Positions 43,326 through 52,400 of a DNA stretch of 64,000 bases are shown here, piece after piece (position 1 is the stretch's first letter; each line of letters starts with the position of its first letter). A program made the position numbers and the translations under genes. The notes under the pieces were generated by a model. That model did not search any database and was not told the origin of the DNA. It saw nothing but the letters and a program-made list of their open reading frames with translations. This DNA comes from Micromonospora pisi. Its GTDB lineage: Bacteria; Actinomycetota; Actinomycetes; Mycobacteriales; Micromonosporaceae. The stretch is taken from contig NZ_RBKT01000001.1 of the NCBI RefSeq assembly GCF_003633685.1, forward strand, positions 1,302,001-1,366,000. Reading direction: 5' to 3'.

Positions 43326-43699
43326 GCGCCGACCAGTCCGACACCAGCTATCTGTGGCACGGCCAGCAGGTGCTCGACTGCGCGCCGGACGGACCCACCC
43401 TCGACGTCGGCAACCCCCTCACCGACCTCATCGGCGCGGCGTTCGGACATCAGGCCGACCTGGTCGTCGTACCGGTCTCCCGGTTGGCCGGAACCTTCTT
43501 CGACCTGCGCAGCGGCGTCGCCGGTGAGATCGTGCAGAAATTCGTCAACTACCGGCTCCGGCTCGCGGTCGTCGGCGACATCTCCGCACACCTCGCCACG
43601 AGCACCGCCCTGCGCGCCTTCGTACGCGAGGCGAACCGGGGCCGTCAGCTCTGGTTCGTCACCGACCACAGCGAGTTGGACAAGCGCCTGACGCCCTGA
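43322..43699 (+). CDS. DUF4180-family protein (125 aa)
   Basis: The segment DLIGAAFGHQADLVVVPVSR followed by LAGTFFDLRSGVAGEIVQKF matches the DUF4180 pattern. The GTG start is fused to the stop of the HTH regulator (GTGA), so the two proteins are made together. There is no signal peptide or membrane segment. DUF4180 genes commonly occur with HTH regulators, and the function is unknown to me. A CACCGGG-AAAA-CCCGGTG hairpin follows at 43719-43736. Confidence 0.85.
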   Translation: MSADQSDTSYLWHGQQVLDCAPDGPTLDVGNPLTDLIGAAFGHQADLVVVPVSRLAGTFFDLRSGVAGEIVQKFVNYRLRLAVVGDISAHLATSTALRAFVREANRGRQLWFVTDHSELDKRLTP

Positions 43700-43718
43700 C
43701 CGGGCAGGAGCCGACCAC

Positions 43719-43736
43719 CACCGGGAAAACCCGGTG
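43719..43736 (+). terminator. Small terminator after DUF4180
   Basis: CACCGGG-AAAA-CCCGGTG forms a perfect 7-bp stem with a 4-nt loop, 20 nt after the stop. Confidence 0.6.
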
Positions 43737-43765
43737 CGGCGGCGAGCAACGTCGGCGATCATCCC

Positions 43766-44338
43766 GTGGTGACCGTCCCCGCCCGCCAGATCCGCGCGCT
43801 CCACTCGACCGACACGATCACCGTGTACCAGGCCTACTCGCCGGCGATCGCGGAACCGGCGCTGGCGGCGGGTCGCTTCGTCGCACCGTTCCGGCGGGAA
43901 CGGATGACCTGGATCAAGCCGTCGTTCCTCTGGATGATGTACCGCTGCGGCTGGGCGGAGAAGCCGGGACAGGAGCGGGTGCTCGCGGTCGAGATCACCC
44001 GCGACGGTTTCGAATGGGCGCTCGCCCACGCCTGCCTCAGCCACTTCGACCGCGACGAGCACACCGACCGCGCCACCTGGGCCCGACAGTTGAAGACCAG
44101 TCCGGTACGGGTGCAGTGGGATCCGGAACGGTCACTGCGACTCGGGGCACTGCCGTACCGCTCGTTACAGGTCGGCCTCTCGGGCGAGGCCGTCCACCGG
44201 TACGTCGACGAGTGGACGGTGACGATCACCGACGTGACCCCGACCGTACGCCGGATCCGGGGCCTGCTGCGCGCCGGGGACGAGCGGGCCGCGGCGGCCC
44301 TGCTGCCGGACGAACGCCCGTACCCGCTGACGGACTAG
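43766..44338 (+). CDS. DUF4291-family protein (190 aa)
   Basis: The protein shows the DUF4291 pattern: ITVYQAYSPAIAEPAL, FRRERMTWIKPSFLWMMYR and RVQWDPERSLRLGALPYRSL. The domain fills the whole protein. Two GTG codons (43766 and 43769) are adjacent and either may be used. The function is not known. It is convergent with the Lrp regulator with only 16 nt between stops, so the two messages may overlap. Confidence 0.88.
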   Translation: MVTVPARQIRALHSTDTITVYQAYSPAIAEPALAAGRFVAPFRRERMTWIKPSFLWMMYRCGWAEKPGQERVLAVEITRDGFEWALAHACLSHFDRDEHTDRATWARQLKTSPVRVQWDPERSLRLGALPYRSLQVGLSGEAVHRYVDEWTVTITDVTPTVRRIRGLLRAGDERAAAALLPDERPYPLTD

Positions 44339-44354
44339 CCGGCTCGTCTCGCGC

Positions 44355-44858
44355 TCAGGTCCAGGCGGGCGCCCCGTCGAACTCCTCGAAGACCAGCCAG
44401 GTCCGGGTGGAGAGTACGCCGGCGATGCCCTGCACCCGGTTGAGCACCACGTCCCGCAGTGCGGCGTTGTCCGGCGCGCGGACCAGCGCCAGCACGTCGT
44501 GGTCCCCGCCGAGCAGGGCCGCGTGTTCGATGTAACGCACCCGACCCAGTGCCGCCGACACCTCCCGCCAGGTGTTCTGCTCGATCGTGAGCGCGATGTA
44601 CGCCGACGTGCCCAGCCCGGCCCGCTCCGGCACCACCTGAGCCCGGAACCCGGTGATCACGCCGTCCTGGAGCAGCCGCTCCACCCGCGCGTACGCGTTG
44701 GTCCTGGAGATGTGGATCCGCTCGGCGAGGGTACGGATGGAGGTGCGGCCGTCCCGTACCAGCTCGTCGAGGATCCGCCGGTCGACCTCGTCGAGCGGTC
44801 GGGCCGATCGTCCCGTTTCCGGCGGGAACGGGCCGGGCGTCTGGTCGTCCTGATCCAT
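44355..44858 (-). CDS. Lrp/AsnC-family regulator, probable regulator of the bkd operon
   Basis: The 167-residue protein has an N-terminal HTH (residues about 22-70, EVDRRILDELVRDGRTSIRTL to SRTNAYARVERLLQDG) and a C-terminal ligand-binding RAM-type domain (about 80-160, with LGTSAYIALTI and LLGGDHDVLALVRAPD). Lrp-type proteins respond to amino acids such as leucine or isoleucine. The ATG at 44858 is divergent from the 2-oxoacid dehydrogenase operon, with 105 nt between starts, which supports control of the adjacent operon and of itself. This control is inference. Confidence 0.88.
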   Translation of the reverse strand: MDQDDQTPGPFPPETGRSARPLDEVDRRILDELVRDGRTSIRTLAERIHISRTNAYARVERLLQDGVITGFRAQVVPERAGLGTSAYIALTIEQNTWREVSAALGRVRYIEHAALLGGDHDVLALVRAPDNAALRDVVLNRVQGIAGVLSTRTWLVFEEFDGAPAWT

Positions 44859-44963
44859 CTGCGCGCATCCCCTCTGCCATTCGTCCCACGTTTCCCGGGG
44901 ATCTTGAGTCAAACATCCGAGGGCGTGAGCATAGGCCCACCACACGTCCAGGAGGTCCCCGCC

Positions 44964-46145
44964 GTGACGACCACACCCCAGGCGGTCCGCAGGGCATCCC
45001 CGCGTACCCGTCGGGCGGCCACCCCGCCCGACCCGGCCCGCGCCCTGCTGCCCAACCCCGACCCGGTCCGGATGCTCGACGAGCACGGCAACCGGCTGCC
45101 CGACCGGGCCGACTACGCCGAGCCGCCGATCGACACGCTGCGCGAGCTGTACCGGCGCATGGTCATCGGCCGGCGGTTCGACACCCAGGCCACCGCACTG
45201 ACCAAACAGGGCCGGTTGGCGGTCTACCCGTCGGCGCGCGGGCAGGAGGCGTGCCAGGTCGGCGCGATGCTCGCGGTCCGCCCGACCGACTGGGTCTTCC
45301 CGACCTACCGTGAGTCGATGGCGCTGGTCTCCCGGGAGATCGACCCGGTCGAGGTGCTGACGCTGCTACGCGGCGACTGGCACTGCGGGTACGACCCCGC
45401 CGCGCGCCACACCGCCCCGCAGTGCACCCCGCTGGCCACCCAGACCGTGCACGCCGCCGGGCTCGCCTACGGCGAGGCGTACCAGGGCCGGGACACCGTC
45501 GCGCTGGCGTTCATCGGCGACGGCGCGACCAGCGAGGGCGACTTCCACGAGGGAGTCAACTTCGCCGCCGTGTTCAAGGCGCCGGTCGTCTTCTTCGTGC
45601 AGAACAACCGGTACGCGATCAGCGTGCCACTCTCCCGGCAGACCGCCGCGCCCTCCCTCGCCTACAAGGGCATCGGCTACGGCGTGCCCAGCGAGCAGGT
45701 CGACGGCAACGATCCGGTGGCGGTGCTGGCGGTGCTGAACCGGGCCGTCGCCCACGCGCGGGCCGGCAACGGGCCGTTCCTGGTCGAGGCGCACACGTAC
45801 CGGATGGAGCCGCACACCAACGCCGACGACGCCACCCGCTACCGCGACGGCGCCGAGGTCGACGCCTGGCGGGACCGCGACCCGATCAACCGGCTGGCGG
45901 CGTACCTGCGGCAGGCCGGTGCGCTGGACGACGCGGCCGAGGCGGCGGTGGCGGCCGAGGCGGAGGCGTACGCGGCCGACCTGCGGGCGCGGATGAACGC
46001 CCAACCGACCGTGGACCCGCTCAGCCTCTTCGACCACGTCTTCGCCGAGCCCACACCCCAACTGCGGGAACAACGCGAGCAGATCCGCGCCGAACTGGCC
46101 GCCGAGGACGAGCAGGCCGCCGCCGACGAGCAGGAGGCACGCTGA
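44964..46145 (+). CDS. bkdA: Branched-chain 2-oxoacid dehydrogenase E1 alpha subunit
   Basis: The E1 alpha subunit binds thiamine diphosphate and decarboxylates branched-chain 2-oxoacids from Val, Leu and Ile. The ThDP motif is GDGATSEGDFHEGVNFA through VVFFVQNNRYA (the GDG-NN pair), near residues 190-215. Length 393 is typical. The GTG at 44964 has AGGAGG 8 nt upstream. It is the first of three genes coupled by 1- or 4-nt overlaps and is divergent from the Lrp regulator. A pyruvate-specific enzyme is less likely because the subunit split and regulator fit bkd. Confidence 0.9.
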   Translation: MTTTPQAVRRASPRTRRAATPPDPARALLPNPDPVRMLDEHGNRLPDRADYAEPPIDTLRELYRRMVIGRRFDTQATALTKQGRLAVYPSARGQEACQVGAMLAVRPTDWVFPTYRESMALVSREIDPVEVLTLLRGDWHCGYDPAARHTAPQCTPLATQTVHAAGLAYGEAYQGRDTVALAFIGDGATSEGDFHEGVNFAAVFKAPVVFFVQNNRYAISVPLSRQTAAPSLAYKGIGYGVPSEQVDGNDPVAVLAVLNRAVAHARAGNGPFLVEAHTYRMEPHTNADDATRYRDGAEVDAWRDRDPINRLAAYLRQAGALDDAAEAAVAAEAEAYAADLRARMNAQPTVDPLSLFDHVFAEPTPQLREQREQIRAELAAEDEQAAADEQEAR

Positions 46146-47167
46146 TGGCCGGCACCACGATGGCCAAGGCGCTCAACCGGGCGCTGGCCGACGCGATGGC
46201 CGCCGACGAGCGGGTGGTGGTCTTCGGTGAGGACGTCGGCCAGCTCGGCGGGGTCTTCCGGATCACCGACGGGCTGCTGGCCCGGTTCGGCGACCAACGC
46301 TGCTTCGACACGCCGCTGGCCGAGGCCGGCATCGTCGGTTTCGCGGTCGGGATGGCGATGTCCGGGCTGCGGCCGGTGGTCGAGATGCAGTTCGACGCGT
46401 TCGCCTACCCGGCGTTCGAACAGATCGCCTCGCACGTGGCGAAGCTGCGTAACCGGACCCGGGGCGCGCTGAGCGTGCCGATCGTGATCCGGGTGCCGTA
46501 CGCCGGAGGCATCGGCGGAGTCGAGCACCACTGTGACTCCAGCGAGGCGTACTACGCGCACACCCCCGGTCTGAAGGTGGTCACCCCGGCCACGGTCGCG
46601 GACGCGTACTCACTGCTGCGCGAGGCGATCGCCGACCCGGACCCGGTCGTCTTCATGGAACCGAAGAAGCTCTACTTCGCCAGCGACGAAGCCGCCCTGC
46701 CGGTGACCGCCGAGCCGTTCGGACGCGCCGTGGTCCGCCGCCCCGGACGGGACGCCACCCTCATCGCGTACGGCCCCTCGGTGCCGGTCGCGTTGGAGGC
46801 CGCCGAGGCCGCCGTCGAGGAGGGCTGGGACCTCGAGGTCGTCGACTGCCGCACGATCGTGCCGTTCGACGACGAGACGATCACCGCCTCGGTCCGCCGT
46901 ACCGGTAGGTGCGTGGTGATCCAGGAGGCGCAGGGCTTCGCCGGTGTCGGCGCCGAGATCGCCGCCCGGGTCCAGGAACGTTGCTTCCACTCGCTGCACG
47001 CGCCGGTGTTGCGGGTCACCGGGCTGGACATCCCGTACCCGGCACCGATGCTGGAACACACCCACCTGCCGAACGTCGACCGGGTGCTCGACGCGGTCGC
47101 CCGGCTCCAGTGGGACGACCAGCCCGACCGGCGCTGGCTGCCGGCGCTCGAAGGCAGTGCGGCATGA
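46145..47167 (+). CDS. bkdB: Branched-chain 2-oxoacid dehydrogenase E1 beta subunit
   Basis: The 340-residue protein matches transketolase central and C-terminal domains: FGEDVGQLGGVFR, TPLAEAGIVGFAVGMAMSG and MQFDAFAYPAFEQI are conserved family segments, and EPKKLYF and PYPAPMLE follow in the C-terminal half. It forms the alpha2-beta2 E1 with the preceding protein. The stop and start share one base (TGATG). The order alpha, beta, E2 is that of actinobacterial bkd clusters, which also feed branched fatty-acid primers. Confidence 0.92.
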   Translation: MAGTTMAKALNRALADAMAADERVVVFGEDVGQLGGVFRITDGLLARFGDQRCFDTPLAEAGIVGFAVGMAMSGLRPVVEMQFDAFAYPAFEQIASHVAKLRNRTRGALSVPIVIRVPYAGGIGGVEHHCDSSEAYYAHTPGLKVVTPATVADAYSLLREAIADPDPVVFMEPKKLYFASDEAALPVTAEPFGRAVVRRPGRDATLIAYGPSVPVALEAAEAAVEEGWDLEVVDCRTIVPFDDETITASVRRTGRCVVIQEAQGFAGVGAEIAARVQERCFHSLHAPVLRVTGLDIPYPAPMLEHTHLPNVDRVLDAVARLQWDDQPDRRWLPALEGSAA

Positions 47168-48600
47168 GCACCATCGGCACCGAGCAGGTGTTCCTCCTGC
47201 CCGACCTGGGAGAAGGGCTCACCGAGGCGGAGATCGTCGATTGGCGGGTCGCGGTCGGCGACCTGGTGACCGTGGATCAGAGCGTGGTGGAGGTGGAGAC
47301 CGCCAAGGCGGTCGTCGACGTGCCCTGCCCGTACGCGGGTCGGGTCGTCGCCCTGCACGGCGCGGTGGGCGAGGTGCGCCCGGTGGGCCAGCCACTGATC
47401 ACCGTGGCGCCGCTGGACGCCGGACCGGACACCCCGGTCGAGCCCGTCGCGCACACCACCTACCGGGAGGAGGAGCGGGCCGGCTCGGGCAACGTGCTGA
47501 TCGGGTACGGCACCGGGCACGGCGGCGGCCGGCGCCGACGGCGGCTCCGGGCGGTCACCGGAGAACAGCTTCGCCCGGCCGCCGGGCCGCAGCCGGTGCC
47601 GACCGCCCCCGCCCCCGCCCCCGCCCCCGCCCCCGCCCCGGTCACGGTCACGGCATCGGTGCCGGCCCTGACCTCGGCACCCGCCCCGGTCACCGCGACC
47701 GCGCGGCCCGCTGGCGACGCGCCGCTGGTCCTCTCACCGATCGTCCGTCGGCTGGCCCGCGAACACGGCGTGGAGCTGGCCGGACTGCGGGGCAGCGGAC
47801 CCGGCGGCGTGATCCGCCGGGCCGACGTCGAGACCGCCGCGCTGGCGGCGCGTACCGCACCGGTAGCGCCGCCGGCCGGAACCCCCGCGTCGGCCGGGCC
47901 GACCGACTCGGACGTGATCATCCCGCTGACCGGGGTGCGCAAGGTGATCGCGGACAAGCTCTCCCGCAGCCGGCGGGAGATCCCCGAGGTCACCATCTGG
48001 GTCGACGTGGATGCCACCGCGCTGCTCGAGACCCGGGCGGCGATCAACTCGGCCCGCCCGGAACAGCCGGTCAGCATCCTCGCGCTGCTGGCCCGGATCT
48101 GCCTGAGCGGACTGCGCCACTACCCGCAGCTCAATGCCCGGGTCGACACCGAGGGCCAACGGGTCATCCAGTCCGCCGGGGTGCACCTGGGCATCGCCGC
48201 GCAGACCGACCGGGGCCTGGTCGTCCCGGTGCTGCGCGACGCCCAGCGGCTCACCACCACCGAACTCGCCACCGAACTCGCCGCGACGACGGCGGCGGCC
48301 CGCGCCGGCACCCTGCCGCCGGCCCGGCTGACCGGTGGCACCTTCACGCTGAACAACTACGGCGTGTTCGGTGTCGACGGCTCGACCCCGATCATCAACC
48401 ACCCGGAGGCGGCGCTGCTCGGCATCGGTCGCATCGTCGACAAGCCGTGGGTGGTCGACGGCGAACTCGCGGTCCGCAAGGTGACCCAGCTCAGTCTCAC
48501 CTTCGACCACCGGGTCTGCGACGGCGGCGTCGCCGGGGGCTTCCTGCGGCACGTCGCCGACTGTGTCGAACGCCCGGCCATGCTGATCGCGTACGCCTGA
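47164..48600 (+). CDS. bkdC: Branched-chain 2-oxoacid dehydrogenase E2 (dihydrolipoamide acyltransferase)
   Basis: The 478-residue protein has one lipoyl domain (residues about 9-85, with lipoylated Lys in VETAKAVVDVP near 48), an Ala/Pro linker with an AP repeat (about 147-160), a peripheral subunit-binding domain (about 190-225, LSPIVRRLAREHGVELAGL) and the CoA acyltransferase domain (about 255-478) with LSLTFDHRVCDGGVAGG near residue 446. The ATG overlaps E1 beta by 4 nt. No E3 gene is beside it; a shared lipoamide dehydrogenase elsewhere is expected. A 13-bp hairpin terminator follows. Confidence 0.93.
   Translation: MSTIGTEQVFLLPDLGEGLTEAEIVDWRVAVGDLVTVDQSVVEVETAKAVVDVPCPYAGRVVALHGAVGEVRPVGQPLITVAPLDAGPDTPVEPVAHTTYREEERAGSGNVLIGYGTGHGGGRRRRRLRAVTGEQLRPAAGPQPVPTAPAPAPAPAPAPVTVTASVPALTSAPAPVTATARPAGDAPLVLSPIVRRLAREHGVELAGLRGSGPGGVIRRADVETAALAARTAPVAPPAGTPASAGPTDSDVIIPLTGVRKVIADKLSRSRREIPEVTIWVDVDATALLETRAAINSARPEQPVSILALLARICLSGLRHYPQLNARVDTEGQRVIQSAGVHLGIAAQTDRGLVVPVLRDAQRLTTTELATELAATTAAARAGTLPPARLTGGTFTLNNYGVFGVDGSTPIINHPEAALLGIGRIVDKPWVVDGELAVRKVTQLSLTFDHRVCDGGVAGGFLRHVADCVERPAMLIAYA
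47605..47638 (+). repeat. GCCCCC hexanucleotide repeat in bkdC
   Basis: Five perfect GCCCCC units plus a partial unit encode the Ala-Pro linker between the lipoyl and subunit-binding domains. In-frame slippage would only change linker length. Confidence 0.85.
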
Positions 48601-48608
48601 CCGACGCT

Positions 48609-48642
48609 CGCGCCGGCCCCGGTCGACATCGGGGCCGGCGCG
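48609..48642. terminator. 13-bp perfect hairpin between bkdC and the molybdenum hydroxylase operon
   Basis: CGCGCCGGCCCCG and CGGGGCCGGCGCG pair perfectly with loop GTCGACAT, 8 nt past the bkdC stop, between convergent operons. Confidence 0.7.
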
Positions 48643-48685
48643 GTGCCGGTGCCGCTGCGCGCGGAGCTGACCCCGGCGCTGCTGT

Positions 48686-50890
48686 CTACAGCAGGTCCTC
48701 GACCGTGATCGGCAGGGAGCGGATGCGGCGGCCGGTGGCGTGGTGGACCGCGTTGGCGATGGCCGCCGACACGCCCACGATCCCGACCTCACCGAGCCCC
48801 TTGATCCCGACCGGGCTGAACCGGTCCCGTTCGCCGACGAAGACGACGTCGAGATCGGGCACGTCCGCGCTGACCGGCACCAGGTAGTCGCCGAGCGTCG
48901 CGTTGGCGATCCGGCCGGTGCCGGGGTCGAACTCGGTCCGTTCCAGCAGCGACATCCCGATCCCCATCACCGTGGCGCCGAGGATCTGGCTCCGTGCCGT
49001 CTTCTCGTTCAGGATGCGGCCACCGTCGACGGCCGTGACCACCCGGGCGACCCGCAGCCGCCCCAGCTCCTCGTCGATCCGGACCTCGACGAAGCGCGCG
49101 GCGAACGCGCCCACCGGCTCCACGTCCGCGCCCTCCGGCGTCGGGTCCACCGCACCGTCCGCGGTCAGCTCGGCCAGGTCGTGACGGCCCAGGATGTCGG
49201 TGTACGTCTCCCCGACCGACGGGTCGTCGACCAGCTGGATCCGCCCGGTCGACATGGTGACCTCGTCCACTCCCCTGCCCCGCAGCGGTGACCGCTCGTC
49301 GGTGGCGACCACGCCCAGGAAGGCCCGCAGCAGGTTGCCGGCGGCGGCGTGCAGCGCGGCGCCCAACGACATCGCCAGCCCCGAGCCACCGGACTGGGGT
49401 GCCGGCGGCAGGTCGCTGTCGCCGAGGTCGAACCGCACCCGGCCGAGGTCGAGACCGAGCAGCTCCGCGGTGAGCTGCGTGGCGACCGTGTACGTGCCGG
49501 TGCCGAGGTCGGTCGCCGCGCTGCGCGCGTACGCGGTGCCGTCCCGGCGGATCGAGATCCTGGCGTGACAGGGCGCCTGGTACCAGTGGAAGGTGACCCC
49601 GGCCATGCCGTAGCCGATCAGCCAGTCGCCGTCGCGCATCGACCGGACCTCGGGGTTGCGCCGCTGCCAGCCGAACCGCTCGGCGCCCACCCGGTAGCAC
49701 TCCCGCAGCGCCTTGCTGGACCAGGGCAGGCCGGACACCGGCGAGACCTCGGCGTAGTTGCGCAACCGGAGCTGGATCGGATCACAGTGCAGCAGGTACG
49801 CCAGCTCGTCGAGCGCCGACTCGACCGCGAAGTTGCCCTCGACCGTCCCGGGTGCCCGCATCGCGCCCGGGTTCGGAATGTTCAGCCGTACCTGGCGGTC
49901 GTGGGTGGTGACGTTGGGGCAGGCGTACATCTCGGACGTGACCATGGTGGTGGGTTCGATGTTGCCCTCCTCGATCCCGCCGGTCGAGGTGCCCTCGTGG
50001 TCGATCGCCACGAGCTGGCCGTCCCGGGTGGCGCCGAGCCGCACGCGTTGCACCGTCTCGGGCCGGTGACCGATGGAGGTGAACATCTGCGGCCGGGTGA
50101 GGACCACCTTCACCGGGCGCTGGACGGTCCGCGCCGCGAGCGCGGCCAGCACCGCGTGCTGCGGCAGGCGGAGGCCGGCACCGAATCCGCCGCCGATGAA
50201 CGGTACGAGCACCCGTACGTTCTCCTCGGGGAGGCCGAACATGGCCGCCAGAACCTGCCGAACCATCATCGGCCACTGGGTCGACTCGTGTACGACCAGC
50301 CGGTCACCCTCCCAGCGGGCCACGGTGGCGAACAGTCCGATCGGGTTGTTGGTCTCGGCCGAGATGGTGAACGTCTCGTCGTAGCTCACCTCGGCCGAGG
50401 CGAGGGCGGCGGCGACGTCACCACGGTTCGTGTCCATTCCCCACGGGTTCCGGTCGAGCGGAGCCCGGGGGTCGTCGATCTCGAGCAGTGCCTCCGTCGT
50501 GGCGTAGTCGACCCGCACCAGCCGGGCCGCGGCCACCGCCTGCTCAGCCGTCTCCGCCACGACGAGCGCCACGTGTTGCCCGTAGTGCACGATCCGGTTG
50601 TCCTTGAACGGGAACCGGGGCGGGGGGCCGAGCGACGTCGGCGGCGCCTCGGCGAGCGCCGGCACGTTCTCGTGCGTGAGCACGGTCAGGACCCCCGGCG
50701 CCGCACCGGCCGCCGCGGTGTCGATCCGGCTGATCGTCCCGGCGCCGATGGTGGACTGCGCCAGCGCCGCGTGGACCAGGCCCGGGTAGGTGACGTCCGA
50801 CGGGTACGGGGCGGCACCGGTCACCTTGACCGGCCCGTCGACCCGGTCGACCGGTTCGCCGAGGATGTCCCGGCCGAGCACGGCGGTCAC
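48686..50890 (-). CDS. Molybdenum hydroxylase large subunit (YagR/PaoC-like)
   Basis: This is the molybdopterin-binding subunit of a three-subunit xanthine dehydrogenase/aldehyde oxidoreductase-type enzyme. The 734-residue protein has the N-terminal a/b hammerhead domain (about 20-135), GGGFGAGLRLPQHA, MRAPGTVEGNFAVES, and the catalytic Glu in GIKGLGEVGIVG near residue 697. GTG at 50890 overlaps the FAD subunit gene by 4 nt (GTGA). The subunit structure with the Fe-S FAD protein matches periplasmic PaoABC, but no Tat signal is evident on the 2Fe-2S subunit here. The substrate is uncertain. Confidence 0.9.
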   Translation of the reverse strand: MTAVLGRDILGEPVDRVDGPVKVTGAAPYPSDVTYPGLVHAALAQSTIGAGTISRIDTAAAGAAPGVLTVLTHENVPALAEAPPTSLGPPPRFPFKDNRIVHYGQHVALVVAETAEQAVAAARLVRVDYATTEALLEIDDPRAPLDRNPWGMDTNRGDVAAALASAEVSYDETFTISAETNNPIGLFATVARWEGDRLVVHESTQWPMMVRQVLAAMFGLPEENVRVLVPFIGGGFGAGLRLPQHAVLAALAARTVQRPVKVVLTRPQMFTSIGHRPETVQRVRLGATRDGQLVAIDHEGTSTGGIEEGNIEPTTMVTSEMYACPNVTTHDRQVRLNIPNPGAMRAPGTVEGNFAVESALDELAYLLHCDPIQLRLRNYAEVSPVSGLPWSSKALRECYRVGAERFGWQRRNPEVRSMRDGDWLIGYGMAGVTFHWYQAPCHARISIRRDGTAYARSAATDLGTGTYTVATQLTAELLGLDLGRVRFDLGDSDLPPAPQSGGSGLAMSLGAALHAAAGNLLRAFLGVVATDERSPLRGRGVDEVTMSTGRIQLVDDPSVGETYTDILGRHDLAELTADGAVDPTPEGADVEPVGAFAARFVEVRIDEELGRLRVARVVTAVDGGRILNEKTARSQILGATVMGIGMSLLERTEFDPGTGRIANATLGDYLVPVSADVPDLDVVFVGERDRFSPVGIKGLGEVGIVGVSAAIANAVHHATGRRIRSLPITVEDLL

Positions 50891-51879
50891 GGTCGGGCCT
50901 CGGCGACGTCGCGCAGGATCCGGACGATCGTACGTTTGGCCAGCTCGACCTTGAACGCGGTGCCGGGCACGGTGAACGGGTCGCGGATCGTCGCCTCCGC
51001 CGCCGCCCGGTACGTCTGGACGGTCGGCGCCGCGCCGGTGAGAATCGCCTCGGCCTCGCGGGCCCGCCACGGCACCGTGCCGACGCCGCCGAGCGCCAGC
51101 CTCGCCCACACGATCGTGCCGTCCTCGATTACCAGGGCGGCGGCGGCGGAGGTGAGGGCGAACTCGTACGACGCCCGGTCGCGTACCTTCAGGTAACCCG
51201 AACGGGTCCCGGACGGCGGCAGCGGCACCTCCACGTGGGTGATCAACTCGCCGTGTTCGAGCACCGTCTCGATGTCCGGCCGGTCGCCCGGCAGCAGGTA
51301 GAACTCGGTCAGCGGCACGCTGCGCCGGCCACCGGTGCCCCGGATGTGCACCTCGACGTCGAGCGCCGCGAACGGCACGCAGAGGTCCGAGGCGTGCACG
51401 GCAATGCAGCTCTCGCTGGCGCCGAGGATCGCGTGCATCCGCGCCCGGCCGGCGACCGCCGCGCAGCCGGAGCCCGGTGCACGCTTGTTGCAGGCCGGCA
51501 CCGCCGCGTCCCGGAAGTACCGGCACCGGGTACGTTGCAGCAGGTTGCCGCCGATAGTGGCCATGTTGCGCAGCTGGGGCGAGGCGCCGGCGAGCAGCGC
51601 GTCGTGGACGAACGGCAGCCGCCGCCGTACGACCGGGTCGGCGGAGAGTTCCTCCATGCTGGTGAGCGCTCCCACGCTGAGGCTGCCGACGCCCTCGGTG
51701 ATTCCGCGCAACGGGAGCCGGCCGATGTCGACCAGCCGGTCCGACGTGACCACACCGTCCTTCAGCAGCAGGTCGAGCTGGGTCGTGCCGCCGGCGAGAT
51801 AGGCGGCGGCCGGGTCCGCGCTGACCATCGCCACCGCACCGGTGACGTCGTCGGGACGGACGTACTCGAAGGCGGTCAT
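50887..51879 (-). CDS. Molybdenum hydroxylase FAD-binding subunit (YagS/PaoB-like)
   Basis: The 330-residue protein belongs to the CO dehydrogenase medium-subunit/FAD family: YLAGGTTQLDLLLKDG and NMATIGGNLLQRTRCRYFR are FAD-binding motifs. Cys residues in RCRYFRDAAVPACNK and GSGCAA probably ligate a 4Fe-4S cluster, a mark of the YagS/PaoB type and absent from ordinary XdhB. The ATG at 51879 overlaps the 2Fe-2S gene by 4 nt (ATGA). It transfers electrons from the 2Fe-2S protein to FAD and on to the acceptor. Confidence 0.9.
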   Translation of the reverse strand: MTAFEYVRPDDVTGAVAMVSADPAAAYLAGGTTQLDLLLKDGVVTSDRLVDIGRLPLRGITEGVGSLSVGALTSMEELSADPVVRRRLPFVHDALLAGASPQLRNMATIGGNLLQRTRCRYFRDAAVPACNKRAPGSGCAAVAGRARMHAILGASESCIAVHASDLCVPFAALDVEVHIRGTGGRRSVPLTEFYLLPGDRPDIETVLEHGELITHVEVPLPPSGTRSGYLKVRDRASYEFALTSAAAALVIEDGTIVWARLALGGVGTVPWRAREAEAILTGAAPTVQTYRAAAEATIRDPFTVPGTAFKVELAKRTIVRILRDVAEARP

Positions 51880-52400
51880 CGCGCCTCACCACCCGTGCGC
51901 GGCCCGGCGCCGGGCGTGGCGGTGGCGCCGACCAGCTCGCGGATCGCGGCGACGATGTTCGGGTACGCCCCGCAGCGGCAGAGGTTGCCGCTCATGAACT
52001 CGCGGATCTCGTCGTCGGAGCTGGTGCCCCCGGCGGCGAGCAGCGCGACCACCGACATGATCTGCCCCGGGGTGCAGTACCCGCACTGGAACCCGTCGTG
52101 CCGGACGAACGCCTCCTGCACCGGGTGCAGCCCGCCGTCGGGTGCCAGCCCCTCGACGGTGGTCACCTCGCGGCCGTCACACTGGGCCGCCAGCACCAGG
52201 CACGACACCACCGAGTTGCCGTCGAGCAGGACCGTGCAGGCGCCGCAGGCGCCCTGGTCGCAGCCCTTCTTCGTGCCGGTCAGGCCGAGGTGGTCGCGTA
52301 ACGCGTCGAGCAGGGTGACGCGGCTCTCCACCTGCAACCGCCGCGTCTGCCCGTTCACCCGGAGCGTCACGTCGACGTTGCCGGGATGTGCAACAGCCAT
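51876..52400 (-). CDS. Molybdenum hydroxylase 2Fe-2S subunit (YagT/PaoA-like)
   Basis: The 174-residue protein holds two 2Fe-2S clusters. The plant-ferredoxin-type N-domain has GCDQGACGACTV with the later Cys in VVSCLV; the C-terminal domain has QCGYCTPGQ and GNLCRCGAYPNI. The start is the ATG at 52400 (MAVAHPGNVDVTLRVNG); the longer upstream frame has no better site. It is the first gene of the three-gene unit. A dedicated assembly factor (XdhC/PaoD-like) is not visible next to the operon. Confidence 0.92.
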   Translation of the reverse strand: MAVAHPGNVDVTLRVNGQTRRLQVESRVTLLDALRDHLGLTGTKKGCDQGACGACTVLLDGNSVVSCLVLAAQCDGREVTTVEGLAPDGGLHPVQEAFVRHDGFQCGYCTPGQIMSVVALLAAGGTSSDDEIREFMSGNLCRCGAYPNIVAAIRELVGATATPGAGPRTGGEAR

